NCBI GenBank assembly: GCA_024640545.1
Contig: JAHEEU010000007.1
Location: forward strand, 1 to 33,273
Length of the DNA stretch: 33,273 nt
Origin: Geobacteraceae bacterium
Lineage (GTDB): Bacteria > Desulfobacterota > Desulfuromonadia > Desulfuromonadales > BM103
Reading direction: 5' to 3'
The notes below the pieces were generated by a model. The model worked only from the letters and a program-made list of their open reading frames with translations, did not search any database and was not told the origin of the DNA. Position numbers and translations under genes: made by a program. Below, piece by piece: positions 15,025-26,011 of the stretch. Position 1 is the stretch's first letter; each line of letters starts with the position of its first letter.

Positions 15025-15453
15025 ATGAGCACTCCAGTTGCCAAAAAAGCAGAACTCCAGAAAGACTGGTACGTTGTCGATCTGGAAGATAAGGTCCTGG
15101 GCCGGGCGGCTACCGAAATTGCCCGGGTCCTGCGCGGCAAGCACAAGGCCATTTACACGCCGAGCGTTGATACCGGTGACTTTGTCATCGTCCTCAATGC
15201 GGAGAAGATACGTCTGACCGGCAACAAGCTCAGCCAGAAGATGTATTACCGCCACAGCGGCTACACCGGTGGACTGACCACCATTCCCGCCGGCAAGATG
15301 CTTGAGAAGACCCCCGAAGAGCTGATCAAGAGAGCGGTCAAGGGGATGCTGCCGAAGAACAAGCTCGGCCGTCAGATGTTCAGAAAACTCAAAGTCTATT
15401 GCGGCGCCGACCACCCGCATCAGGCACAGCAGCCCAAAGAACTTCAGGTTTAA
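15025..15453 (+). CDS. rplM: 50S ribosomal protein L13
   Basis: 142 residues, normal length. Family landmarks are [19 protein letters not shown], the [20 protein letters not shown] segment, [13 protein letters not shown], and the C-terminal [21 protein letters not shown]13 is an early assembly protein of the 50S subunit that binds 23S rRNA. GAGAGGA lies five bases before the ATG. It is followed after 23 bases by rpsI, the conserved bacterial pairing, and shares its promoter. Confidence 0.98.
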   Translation: MSTPVAKKAELQKDWYVVDLEDKVLGRAATEIARVLRGKHKAIYTPSVDTGDFVIVLNAEKIRLTGNKLSQKMYYRHSGYTGGLTTIPAGKMLEKTPEELIKRAVKGMLPKNKLGRQMFRKLKVYCGADHPHQAQQPKELQV

Positions 15454-15476
15454 GGGAATTCAGGAGATATTAGGCG

Positions 15477-15869
15477 ATGGCCGAACAGAAATTTTACGCC
15501 ACCGGTAAGAGAAAAACCTCTGTCGCCCGTGTTTGGATTAAGCCGGGAACCGGGGAAATTACCATCAACAAGCGCACGATCGACGAGTACTTCGGGCGTC
15601 CGACATCCAAGATGGTTGTCCGCCAGCCCCTCGAACTGACCGAAAATATCGGCAAGTTCGATGTCAGCGTCAACGTTTCCGGCGGAGGCCCGTCCGGTCA
15701 GGCCGGTGCGATCAAGCACGGCATCACCAAGGCGCTCCTCGAAGCCGATCCGGAACTGCGCGCATCGCTCAAGAAGGCTGGTTTCATTACCCGCGACAGT
15801 CGTATCAAGGAGCGTAAGAAGTACGGTCGGCGTGCAGCCCGCCGCAGCTTCCAGTTCTCCAAGCGTTAA
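15477..15869 (+). CDS. rpsI: 30S ribosomal protein S9
   Basis: 130 residues. It shows [20 protein letters not shown] at the start, [19 protein letters not shown] in the middle and the basic tail [17 protein letters not shown], whose last Arg contacts the P-site tRNA anticodon stem. AGGAGA precedes the ATG. It is the second gene of the L13-S9 operon and is followed by a strong hairpin. Confidence 0.98.
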   Translation: MAEQKFYATGKRKTSVARVWIKPGTGEITINKRTIDEYFGRPTSKMVVRQPLELTENIGKFDVSVNVSGGGPSGQAGAIKHGITKALLEADPELRASLKKAGFITRDSRIKERKKYGRRAARRSFQFSKR

Positions 15870-15907
15870 TCTCCAGCGGCCCTGCCGGCCGCCGGGATAT
15901 TTGGTTG

Positions 15908-15935
15908 GAAAGGGAAACCTGCGGGTTTCCCTTTC
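15908..15935 (+). terminator. Terminator of rplM-rpsI
   Basis: A perfect 12-bp stem (GAAAGGGAAACC with GGTTTCCCTTTC) and a TGCG tetraloop, 38 bases after the rpsI stop. The only T-run is inside the 3' arm, so termination may be partial. Confidence 0.7.
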
Positions 15936-16096
15936 GTCGTTCAGGGCGCGATACCCTGGCAAGGCACCGGAACCCCGCCACCGGAACACCGGGAACGAGG
16001 AAAGGCCCGAAGAAAAACGAATTTGAGCGTTTCTCTTTGTGTCCTGGAGCCTTAGTGGCTAAATCTCTGTAGCAGTGAAACATCAAGGAGAAAACG

Positions 16097-17134
16097 ATGC
16101 ATCGGATCGCTGTCGTTGGCGCAAGCGGCTACACCGGTGTCGAGCTGCTGCGGCTGCTTGCACGGCACCCCGATACCCGGCTGGTGAGCGTGACTTCACG
16201 GCAATCTGCGGGGCAGGCGGTGAGCGAGGTTTTCCCATCGCTCCAGGGGAGCCTCGATCTGGTCTTCGAGGATGTCGACCCTGCCAGGCTGGCGGACCTC
16301 GCCGACCTGGTGTTCACGGCAGTGCCTCACCAGGCCGCCATGGGGATGATCCCGACCCTGCTCGATGCAGGTTGCCGGGTGGTCGATCTCTCGGCGGACT
16401 TCCGTATCAGCGACCGGACCGTTTACGAAGCCTGGTACCAGGAGCATACTGCTCCTGAACTGCTCGCCGAATCCGTCTACGGGCTGCCGGAACTGTTCCG
16501 CAACCAGATCTCCTCGGCCCGCCTGGTCGCCAATCCCGGCTGTTATCCAACCAGCGTCGCCCTGGCCCTGGCCCCTCTCCTGGAGAACCGTCTGATCGAT
16601 CCGGCGACCATTATCGTCGACAGCAAGTCGGGGACCAGCGGTGCCGGCCGCGCGGCCAAAGTCGACAGTCTCTACTGTGAGGTCAATGAAGGCTTCAAGG
16701 CATATGGCCTGCCGAGGCACAGGCACACTCCTGAAATCGAGCAGACGTTGAGCAGGCTGGCCGGCAGGGAGGTCACGATCAGCTTCACGCCGCATCTGCT
16801 GCCGGTGAACCGGGGCATCCTCAGTACCTGCTACGCCAACCTGACCGGGCCGCAGTCACTGGATGCTCTGCACGCCCTTTTCCGCCAAAGGTATGCCGCC
16901 GAACCCTTTGTCAGGGTCCTTCCGCAAGGGCGTCTGCCCAACATCTCGCAGGTAGCCGGCAGCAACTATTGCGACATCGGTCTGGCGCTGGACGAGCGGA
17001 CCGGGCGGGTGATCGTGCTTGCGGCGATTGACAACCTGGTCAAGGGGGCCGCCGGACAGGCCGTCCAGAACATGAACCTGATGCTCGCTCTGCCGGAGAC
17101 CGAAGGGTTGCTGGCCCCGCCGGTTTTCCCTTAG
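16097..17134 (+). CDS. argC: N-acetyl-gamma-glutamyl-phosphate reductase
   Basis: 345 residues. It catalyses the NADPH-dependent third step of arginine synthesis, giving N-acetylglutamate semialdehyde. The Rossmann start is [18 protein letters not shown]. Catalytic Cys149 lies in NPGCYPTSV, the [11 protein letters not shown] loop follows, and the conserved His is in [27 protein letters not shown] and the closing [15 protein letters not shown] are typical of type 1 ArgC. AAGGAG lies seven bases before the ATG. No other arg gene is adjacent, though a GNAT/M20 pair lies 11 kb away. Confidence 0.97.
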   Translation: MHRIAVVGASGYTGVELLRLLARHPDTRLVSVTSRQSAGQAVSEVFPSLQGSLDLVFEDVDPARLADLADLVFTAVPHQAAMGMIPTLLDAGCRVVDLSADFRISDRTVYEAWYQEHTAPELLAESVYGLPELFRNQISSARLVANPGCYPTSVALALAPLLENRLIDPATIIVDSKSGTSGAGRAAKVDSLYCEVNEGFKAYGLPRHRHTPEIEQTLSRLAGREVTISFTPHLLPVNRGILSTCYANLTGPQSLDALHALFRQRYAAEPFVRVLPQGRLPNISQVAGSNYCDIGLALDERTGRVIVLAAIDNLVKGAAGQAVQNMNLMLALPETEGLLAPPVFP

Positions 17135-17182
17135 CCCGGTTCGTCAAAAAGCAGTCTCTGGGGCCGGCGTGCTTCGCTGGCA

Positions 17183-17224
17183 GAACGACCAAGGCCACCT
17201 GATCCCAGGTGGCCTTGGTCGTTC
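17183..17224. terminator. Perfect 19-bp hairpin between argC and the convergent HD-GYP gene
   Basis: Arms 17183-17201 and 17206-17224 are perfectly complementary around a four-base loop. There is no T-run on either side. Its place after argC and before the end of a convergent gene suggests a bidirectional terminator. Confidence 0.6.
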
Positions 17225-17359
17225 CTGTGCGCGTCTCGTGTATCAACCCGGGGCTTCTCCGGCGTTCAGGACGTGAAGCAGCCTGGCATGGCGCAGACCA
17301 AGGCGCGCCGGGCTGGTTCGGTGAAGCGACTCATCAATAGGGAGTAGCAGACGAGATTC

Positions 17360-19399
17360 TCAGCCGGGGAGTTGTCCTTCACTGCATAATTCAATAAATG
17401 CGGTGGCCACTTCCGGATCGAACTGGGACCCGGCGTGGTCAATGATTTCCTGGATGGCAATCTCGTGGGTCAGGGCTTTGCGATACGGTCTGTCGGATGT
17501 CATCGCATCGTAAGTGTCGCAGACGGCGAGGATCTTCCCCTCGATACGCCATTCTGAACCGCTCAGCCCCTTCGGGTAGCCGTTGCCGTCGAACCGCTCA
17601 TGGTGCTGCTCGATGATGTCGCGAACCGTACCGAGGAAATGAATCGGCTCGAGTATGCGTACGCCGATCGATGGGTGCAATTTGAGGACATCGATGTCAG
17701 CGGCGGTGAGCTTCTCTTTCTTGTGCAGCAGCGCCACGTCGATGCCGATCTTGCCGATGTCATGCAGTACCGCGGCCTGCTCGAGCTGCTTGAGAGGCTC
17801 ACCGTCCAGTCCGATCTTCTTGGCCAGCGCCACGCTGTAGCGGGTCACCCGATCAGAATGACCGCGGGTGTATGCATCGCTGGCTTCGATTGCCGAGACG
17901 AGCGCCCGGACGGTGTTGAGATAGGAGGTCTCCTGCTCTTCGTAGAGGCGGGCGTTGCGAATGGCAACACTTGCCTGGGCGGCAATGGTCGATAGCAGTT
18001 CAAGGTCGGCTTGGCCGAAGTACGAGCCGTCGACAGGATTGGCGATGGTGATCGTGCCGATGACCTTCTGCTTGTCGGTCAGGGGAGCACATATGACCGA
18101 TTGCCGAGCAAAGCCCAGTCGGCTGGTCTTGTTGAACTCGTGCGACTTGTCGATGTCCTCGACGAGTTTTGCCTGCCTGTTGTTTATGACCCAGTGGGAG
18201 ACGCCGCCAGGTTCGAGTGCGATCTCCCTGGAACGATCCAGCTCATCGCTGAGACCGGCCGCCCCGCCGATAGCCAGTTTGCCGGTTTTTTCGTTGAGGA
18301 TGAGGATGTAGCTGACCTGGGACTTCAGCGTCTCTCCGCTTTTCCTGCAGAGCAGGTCCAACAACCTGTCGAGGTCGACGGTGGCATTGATGGCCAGCCC
18401 CATCTTGTTGAGAGCCTGAAGGCGGTCTACCGCCCGGGTGAGACCGACGTTCTTTTCGTCCAGCTCGCTGGCGAGGTCGGCAATTCTGTAGTTGGCTTCT
18501 TCGATCTCCTCGATGCGCTCCTCGAGGTTGATATTCAGGTATTCAATTTCCAGGAGACGTTCCTGCAAGGACATTTTCATCGCCTGGAGTTCTTCGTTAT
18601 GGGCGAGTTTCTCATGGCTGACAGCGAGCTCGCGTTCTTGTTTGACGGTATCAGCCATGAGCTCGCGCAGGCGCTGTACCATGGCATTGAACTTGGCGGA
18701 GAGCAGGGACATTTCATTGGAACTGCTGACCGTCGCATGGGCCAGCTCAAAGTGGCCCTGTTCAACCTGGTCCATGGCGTTGACTAGCTTGCGAATCGGC
18801 GTATCGACGTAAACGACTAGAAATATTGTGATTGTCAGTAGAAGAATCACTAGCATGACCCCGGAGGTGATCATGGTGGCATTGCGGCCGCTGGTCTGCA
18901 TGTCGGCCAGGTTGTCAAGGGACAGCTGCAGGTTCAGGATGCCCAGCACCTTGATGCTTTGATCGTGACAGGCATAGCAGGGCTGCTGGTTGTAGATCGG
19001 CACGATGGAGTTGAAGTGTTCATGATCGGACATGCTGCTGATATACGAGTAGTTGCCGGAACGATAGGCCGCCAGTTCCGCTGCCGAGACCTGGGTGCCG
19101 ATCTCTTCGGGGTGCGCTGCCATCAGGATGCGCCCCGACTCGTCGAATATCCGCACATTGTCAATGGCCGGTTCATCTTTGATGTTGTCGAGGATATGAC
19201 CGACATTTTCGTTCTTGCCGCTGGCCATGTCCGAGATGATGCTGTTGCGGACCGTTTCGGCCAGCATGCGACCATGTTCGGTCGCCAGATTGCTGAGCAA
19301 GGTTTTTTGAGTCTGCAGGTTGTACCAGGTCGTCAGGCCAATAGAGGCCAGCATTATGATGCAGCACAAACCGAGAAATTTGATCTTGAGAGAATTCAT
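17360..19399 (-). CDS. Membrane HD-GYP phosphodiesterase with periplasmic heme c motif, HAMP and GAF
   Basis: 679 residues. TM1 is about 8-26 and TM2 about 175-198, enclosing a periplasmic domain of 145 residues with CYACH (141-145), a c-type heme attachment motif. HAMP (about 199-250), a long coiled coil (about 252-330) and a GAF domain (about 335-485) follow. The HD-GYP domain has GHS (513), HDIGKIG (HD 546-547) and HHERFDGNGYPKGL (599-612), all metal ligands apparently intact. Such enzymes hydrolyse cyclic di-GMP, and some in Geobacter prefer cyclic AMP-GMP. The heme suggests redox, NO or ligand sensing outside the inner membrane, passed by HAMP to the output domain. The ATG has no clear ribosome site. 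Confidence 0.93.
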   Translation of the reverse strand: MNSLKIKFLGLCCIIMLASIGLTTWYNLQTQKTLLSNLATEHGRMLAETVRNSIISDMASGKNENVGHILDNIKDEPAIDNVRIFDESGRILMAAHPEEIGTQVSAAELAAYRSGNYSYISSMSDHEHFNSIVPIYNQQPCYACHDQSIKVLGILNLQLSLDNLADMQTSGRNATMITSGVMLVILLLTITIFLVVYVDTPIRKLVNAMDQVEQGHFELAHATVSSSNEMSLLSAKFNAMVQRLRELMADTVKQERELAVSHEKLAHNEELQAMKMSLQERLLEIEYLNINLEERIEEIEEANYRIADLASELDEKNVGLTRAVDRLQALNKMGLAINATVDLDRLLDLLCRKSGETLKSQVSYILILNEKTGKLAIGGAAGLSDELDRSREIALEPGGVSHWVINNRQAKLVEDIDKSHEFNKTSRLGFARQSVICAPLTDKQKVIGTITIANPVDGSYFGQADLELLSTIAAQASVAIRNARLYEEQETSYLNTVRALVSAIEASDAYTRGHSDRVTRYSVALAKKIGLDGEPLKQLEQAAVLHDIGKIGIDVALLHKKEKLTAADIDVLKLHPSIGVRILEPIHFLGTVRDIIEQHHERFDGNGYPKGLSGSEWRIEGKILAVCDTYDAMTSDRPYRKALTHEIAIQEIIDHAGSQFDPEVATAFIELCSEGQLPG

Positions 19400-19527
19400 T
19401 TATGCGGTTTCAGTGGTACGCGGGAGCAAACCCCGTTGCAATTGACTGCATAACCTGCTTCGCAGCGATAAAATGGCAAGAGCCCTGCGGCCCTGAAAAT
19501 GTCTGGTGCCGACAAAAGCGTCTTGTC

Positions 19528-19556
19528 TTGACACATTAAAGACAACTCTATACGAT
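19528..19556 (+). promoter_or_regulatory. Sigma-70 promoter of the DUF2065-queA-tgt operon
   Basis: A perfect TTGACA (19528-19533) lies 17 bases before TACGAT (19551-19556). The leader of about 115 bases can fold: GCGTGG (19558-19563) pairs with CCACGC (19589-19594) around an inner TGCC/GGCA stem. Confidence 0.5.
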
Positions 19557-19677
19557 TGCGTGGTTTTGCCGCTCAGGCAGCGATCTTGCCACGCAAGACC
19601 GTGATCTTTGGCCGGATTATAGGCTAAAAAGCGTTTCAAGGCATCCCATTTTAACAGTTAAGGACATTTTCTTTAAT

Positions 19678-19866
19678 ATGTTTGGCGAACTGCTCATTGT
19701 CCTCGGTGTTGTCCTGATCGTCGAAGGTGTCCCGTGGTTCCTTTCACCGCGCCGGACCAAGCGCATGCTGAGTGAGCTGTTCCGGATGAACGACAACACA
19801 CTGCGTGCTCTCGGTCTCGTCTTCATGCTTGCGGGCCTGCTGATTGTTTATCTGGCCAGGAAATAA
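19678..19866 (+). CDS. Small DUF2065 membrane protein
   Basis: 62 residues made of two transmembrane helices (about 3-20 and 42-59) joined by a basic loop, PRRTKRMLSELFRMNDNTLR. This is the pattern of the DUF2065 (YjeT-like) family: GVVLIVEGVPWFLSP at the start, then LRALGLVFMLAGLLIVYLAR. The function is unknown. AAGGA lies about ten bases before the ATG. It ends 43 bases before queA and is probably the first gene of the queA-tgt-yajC-secD-secF transcript. Confidence 0.85.
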   Translation: MFGELLIVLGVVLIVEGVPWFLSPRRTKRMLSELFRMNDNTLRALGLVFMLAGLLIVYLARK

Positions 19867-19909
19867 TGAAAAGATCTATCGATATGCATGTGCAAGAGCA
19901 GAGACACCA

Positions 19910-22155
<2,246 letters not shown>

Positions 22156-22225
22156 TGCTTTAACCGGTTCCCTGTGACAGCGTCTTCAACTTTTATTTGT
22201 CCATAACTTTAAGGAGGAAAGAATT

Positions 22226-22552
22226 ATGTTTGCAACGAATGCTTATGCCATGGCAGGTGGTGCAGGACAGCAGTCTGGAGGATCCGGGATGGAAGGGATC
22301 ATCATGCTGGTTGTCATGTTTGCCATCTTCTATTTCTTGCTGATCCGTCCGCAGCAGAAACGTGCCAAGCAGCACAAGGAACTGGTGAACAGCCTCAAGG
22401 CCGGGGACCAGGTGGTAACCGCCGGCGGGATTCACGGCAAGGTCGTGGCGGTTCAGGATGCTCTGGTGACCCTGGAGATCGCCAGCAACGTGCGCGTCAA
22501 GATCAGCCGCAGTTCCATCGTCGGCACCAAGTCCGATCAACTGGCTGAATAG
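22226..22552 (+). CDS. yajC: Sec accessory protein YajC
   Basis: 108 residues. A short N-terminal segment is followed by one transmembrane helix (about 28-47, GIIMLVVMFAIFYFLLIRPQ). The cytoplasmic part has the family phrase RPQQKRAKQHKELVNSLKAG and GDQVVTAGGIHGKV. YajC associates with SecD-SecF and YidC at the translocon. AAGGAGG lies eight bases before the ATG. It is 63 bases from secD on the same strand. Confidence 0.96.
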   Translation: MFATNAYAMAGGAGQQSGGSGMEGIIMLVVMFAIFYFLLIRPQQKRAKQHKELVNSLKAGDQVVTAGGIHGKVVAVQDALVTLEIASNVRVKISRSSIVGTKSDQLAE

Positions 22553-22615
22553 CGCTGACGGATACAAACAGGACGGCCCGTGAGCTGCGGGCCGGTTGAA
22601 AGGAGACGCAACAGA

Positions 22616-24214
22616 ATGTCCAATAGCCTCAAGATTAGGACCGGCATGGTGCTGGCCTGCCTCGTGCTGGCCCTGGTCTCGCTCGGGCCGACCCTCTTTG
22701 GCAGCAGTCTGCCGGACTGGTGGCGCAAGGCCTTTGATCCGATTCACCTCGGGCTCGACCTGCAGGGCGGCATGCACCTGGTGCTTGGCGTCGATGCAGA
22801 TAAAGCCGTGGAGAGCCGTCTCGATACGATTGTCGACCAGTCCGAGGACCTGCTGCGCGAAAAGGATGTGACTTTCAAGCGGGTCGACCGGCTTCCCGGC
22901 GAACGTATCGTCATCACCGTCTACGACGAGGACGCGGGCAAACAGGCCGATGCCATCATGGCCGAATCCTTTCCCAGCCTTGAGCCGATGACGCTGACCG
23001 CCGACGGCGGCTACATCCAGAAGAACTACCGTCTGAGCGACAGCGAAATCGAGGCGGTCCGTGAGTATGCCGTGCGCCAGGCTCTCGAGACGCTGCGCAA
23101 CCGCGTTGACCAGTTCGGCGTCAGCGAGCCGACCCTGCAGCGTCAGGAGGACAACCGCATCCTGATCCAGCTGCCGGGCGTCAAGGACCCGCAGCGTGCC
23201 ATCGACCTGCTTGGTAAGACGGCGCGTCTCGAATTCAAGATGGTGATGGAGAATGCCAACCCGCAGGACGCAGTGGCCGGCAAATTACCTGCCGGGGGGC
23301 AACTGCTCTATGAACGCCGGGTGGACCCGCGCAGCGGAACCGCCACCGAAATCCCCCTGGTGGTGGAGAGCAAGACCGTCCTGACCGGCGACCTGCTTTC
23401 CAACGCCCAGGTACGCATTGACAACCGCTTCAACGACCCCTACGTGGCCATCGACTTCAACGCCATCGGGGCCAAACGCTTCGACCAGATTACTGCCGCC
23501 AACGTCGGCAAGCGCATGGCGATCGTCCTCGACGATACCGTCTATTCGGCACCGGTCATCCGTGAACGCATCTCCGGCGGCAGCGCCCAGATCAGCGGCA
23601 ACTTCACCGAGCAGGAAGCCACGGACCTGGCGATCGTCCTGCGTGCCGGCTCACTGCCGGCCCCGGTCAATATCCTCGAAAACCGCACCGTGGGCCCGTC
23701 CCTCGGCCAGGATTCGATCAACCAGGGGGTCCTCTCGGTTCTGATCGGCGGTTTCCTGGTCGTTTTGGCCATGCTCATCTACTACAGGGTCTCCGGCCTG
23801 GTGGCCAACGTGGTGTTGGTCCTGAATGTGATCTTCATCATGGCCATGCTGTCGATTTTCGGTGCGACTCTCACCTTGCCCGGCATTGCCGGTATCGTCC
23901 TGACGATCGGCATGGCGGTTGATGCCAACGTGCTGATCTTTGAGCGAATCCGCGAGGAGCTGCGCCTGGGGCGGACTCCGCGGGCGGCGCTCGAGGCCGG
24001 CTACGAAAAGGCCAAGCTGACGATTATCGACGCCAATGTCACCACGCTGATTGCCGCCCTGGTGCTTTTCCAGTTCGGTACCGGTCCGGTCAAGGGCTTC
24101 GCCGTGACCTTGTCGATCGGCATTATCTCGTCGCTCTTTACCGCGGTCATTGTTTCGCGGCTTATTTTCGACCTTTACCTGTCACGCGGTAAGGTGAACC
24201 GGTTGAGCATCTAG
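22616..24214 (+). CDS. secD: Protein translocase subunit SecD
   Basis: 532 residues from the ATG at 22616, which has AAAGGAG about nine bases upstream. It has an N-terminal transmembrane helix (about 10-30), the LGLDLQGGMHLVLGVD motif, a large periplasmic P1 region with RQALETLRNRVDQFGVSEP and LPGVKDPQRAIDLLGKTA, and five C-terminal helices. TM4 carries the GMAVDANVLIFERIREE motif whose Asp is needed for proton-driven pulling of substrates. SecD works with SecF to complete export through SecYEG. The next gene, secF, begins nine bases after its stop. Confidence 0.97.
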   Translation: MSNSLKIRTGMVLACLVLALVSLGPTLFGSSLPDWWRKAFDPIHLGLDLQGGMHLVLGVDADKAVESRLDTIVDQSEDLLREKDVTFKRVDRLPGERIVITVYDEDAGKQADAIMAESFPSLEPMTLTADGGYIQKNYRLSDSEIEAVREYAVRQALETLRNRVDQFGVSEPTLQRQEDNRILIQLPGVKDPQRAIDLLGKTARLEFKMVMENANPQDAVAGKLPAGGQLLYERRVDPRSGTATEIPLVVESKTVLTGDLLSNAQVRIDNRFNDPYVAIDFNAIGAKRFDQITAANVGKRMAIVLDDTVYSAPVIRERISGGSAQISGNFTEQEATDLAIVLRAGSLPAPVNILENRTVGPSLGQDSINQGVLSVLIGGFLVVLAMLIYYRVSGLVANVVLVLNVIFIMAMLSIFGATLTLPGIAGIVLTIGMAVDANVLIFERIREELRLGRTPRAALEAGYEKAKLTIIDANVTTLIAALVLFQFGTGPVKGFAVTLSIGIISSLFTAVIVSRLIFDLYLSRGKVNRLSI

Positions 24215-24223
24215 GAGTTCTCA

Positions 24224-25156
24224 ATGCAGATTATCAAGCATGATATCAATATCGACTTTGTCGGCAGGCGCAAGCTGGCCCTGATCCTGTCCGGCATCGT
24301 GATTCTCATCGGCATAGTGTCGCTGGTCGCCAAGGGCGGCCCGGATTACGGGATCGATTTCGTCGGCGGGACGCTGGTTCAGGTCAAGTTCACCGAGAAC
24401 ACCGACGCTGCCAAGATCAAGGACAGCCTGGCCGCGCTGGACCTAGGCAGCGTGCTGGTCCAGCACTTCGGCGATGATGCCAACGAATTCCTGATCCGCA
24501 TCCAGAAAACCACCGAGGACCGGGACCTTTCGGCCCTGGTGTCCGGCAGCCTCGAAACGAGCTACGGCAAGGGCAGCTACGATATTCGCCGGCTGGAGAT
24601 GGTTGGCCCTCAGGTCGGCAAGGATTTACGCGAAAAGGGCTTTCTGTCGGTGGTCTACGCGATGATCGGCATACTGGTCTACGTCTCATGGCGTTTTGAA
24701 CTGCGCTTTGCCATCGGCGCCGTCGTCGCCCTGATCCACGACGTGCTGATCACGCTCGGCGCTTTTTCAATCACCGGTCGGGAAATCGACCTGCCGATCA
24801 TTGCCGCTTTTCTGGCGATCATCGGCTACTCGCTGAACGACACGATCATCGTCTACGACCGGATCCGCGAAAATTACGGCAAGCACCAGAAGCAGGGCTT
24901 CGCTTCGGTCGTGAATCATTCCATCAACGAGACCCTGTCGCGGACCATCCTGACCTCCGGCACGACCATGCTGGTGGTTATCGCACTGTTTATTTTCGGC
25001 GGTGGTGTGATTCACAACTTCGCCTTCGCCCTGCTCATCGGCATACTGGTCGGCACCTATTCTTCGATTTTCGTCGCCAGCCCGGTCTTGATCTTCTGGG
25101 ACGATTATCGTGCCGGAAAAAGGAAACCGGCGGTCGCACAAGGGAGTGCCAAATGA
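24224..25156 (+). CDS. secF: Protein translocase subunit SecF
   Basis: 310 residues. It shows TM1 (about 17-37), the FVGGTLVQVKF start of the periplasmic domain and RRLEMVGPQVGKDLREKG before TM2. The C-terminal helices include LPIIAAFLAIIGYSLNDTIIVYDRIREN, the SecF counterpart of the SecD TM4 motif, followed by NHSINETLSRTILTSGTT. It is the SecD partner. The stop overlaps the ATG of the following TPR gene by four bases. Confidence 0.97.
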   Translation: MQIIKHDINIDFVGRRKLALILSGIVILIGIVSLVAKGGPDYGIDFVGGTLVQVKFTENTDAAKIKDSLAALDLGSVLVQHFGDDANEFLIRIQKTTEDRDLSALVSGSLETSYGKGSYDIRRLEMVGPQVGKDLREKGFLSVVYAMIGILVYVSWRFELRFAIGAVVALIHDVLITLGAFSITGREIDLPIIAAFLAIIGYSLNDTIIVYDRIRENYGKHQKQGFASVVNHSINETLSRTILTSGTTMLVVIALFIFGGGVIHNFAFALLIGILVGTYSSIFVASPVLIFWDDYRAGKRKPAVAQGSAK

Positions 25157-25722
25157 AAAAAGAGACGCTGCTGATTGCTGTCGTGACCCTGGTTGCGGGG
25201 TTGATCATCGGCTTGGTCGTCGGCAAGAAAACTACCGGCCCGGCTGTTCCGGCAACCTCGGCGGCAGCGCCCGGCCAGATGCCGATCGTCAACCTCCAGC
25301 AGAAAATCAACGAGCTGAAAAATATCGTTGCGGCCGACCCGGGCAATTTCCAGGCATGGACTGCACTCGGCAACGAGTACTTTGACAGCAACCAGTCTAT
25401 GGATGCGATCGAAGCTTATGACAAGGCGCTTGAAATCCGGCCTAATTCACCTGACGTGCTTACCGACCAGGGTGTTATGTTCAAACGGCTCGGATGGTTC
25501 GACCGGGCGATTGCCAACTTCACCAAGGCCAGCGAGCTCGATCCGACCCACGCCACCAGTGTTTACAACCTCGGCATTGTTTACCGCTATGATCTTCAGG
25601 ACTTCGCCAAGGCCCAGCAAGCCTGGACACGGTTTCTGGAAATCAACCCGACCGGGCCCGGCTCGGACCGGGTCCGCCAGGACCTGGAACTCCTGCGGAC
25701 CAACCCGCCGGTCAAGCAATAG
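25153..25722 (+). CDS. Membrane-anchored TPR protein coupled to secF
   Basis: 189 residues. An N-terminal membrane anchor (about 5-24, LLIAVVTLVAGLIIGLVVG) is followed by a flexible Ala/Pro linker and three TPR repeats (about 63-165): AWTALGNEYFDSNQSMDAIE, VLTDQGVMFKRLGWFDRAIA and VYNLGIVYRYDLQDFAKAQQ. Its ATG overlaps the secF stop (ATGA), so it is translationally coupled to the Sec genes. The layout resembles periplasmic, Sec-linked TPR proteins such as YfgM; the link is inferred from position and shape only. Topology is not certain from charges. A strong terminator ends the operon after it. Confidence 0.87.
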   Translation: MKKETLLIAVVTLVAGLIIGLVVGKKTTGPAVPATSAAAPGQMPIVNLQQKINELKNIVAADPGNFQAWTALGNEYFDSNQSMDAIEAYDKALEIRPNSPDVLTDQGVMFKRLGWFDRAIANFTKASELDPTHATSVYNLGIVYRYDLQDFAKAQQAWTRFLEINPTGPGSDRVRQDLELLRTNPPVKQ

Positions 25723-25731
25723 AGCAACTGC

Positions 25732-25768
25732 AGGCCGGGCCGGAACTTTTTCCGGCCCGGCCTTTTTT
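25732..25768 (+). terminator. Intrinsic terminator of the queA-tgt-secDF operon
   Basis: A perfect 14-bp stem (25732-25745 with 25750-25763) and CTTT loop are followed by five further T after the arm. It begins ten bases after the stop of the TPR gene. Confidence 0.93.
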
Positions 25769-26011
25769 GCATACAGCCCCGCGCGGGCAGCAGGAACCGT
25801 CGGTAATACGTGGCCGGTCGCCCGACGGCCTGCGCCCACAATACCAGATTGGCTGCCTTGACCTTGCCTCGCTCTTGATCGATATGTTTATCAGGATATC
25901 TTCCCTCTGCCGTTTGCTGCCCTGTCCCAGCCACGCTTTCTGTGAAGGCCGACGCGGGCTCTCTTCCGGTCGCCGGTTTCTCGAGTGGCCGTCTGGCCCG
26001 GCAGGTCAAGC

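Noticed and set aside
15936-16096. Possible small gene or remnant between rpsI and argC
   Set aside because: Only short frames that are shadows of the neighbours; no ribosome site apart from that of argC.
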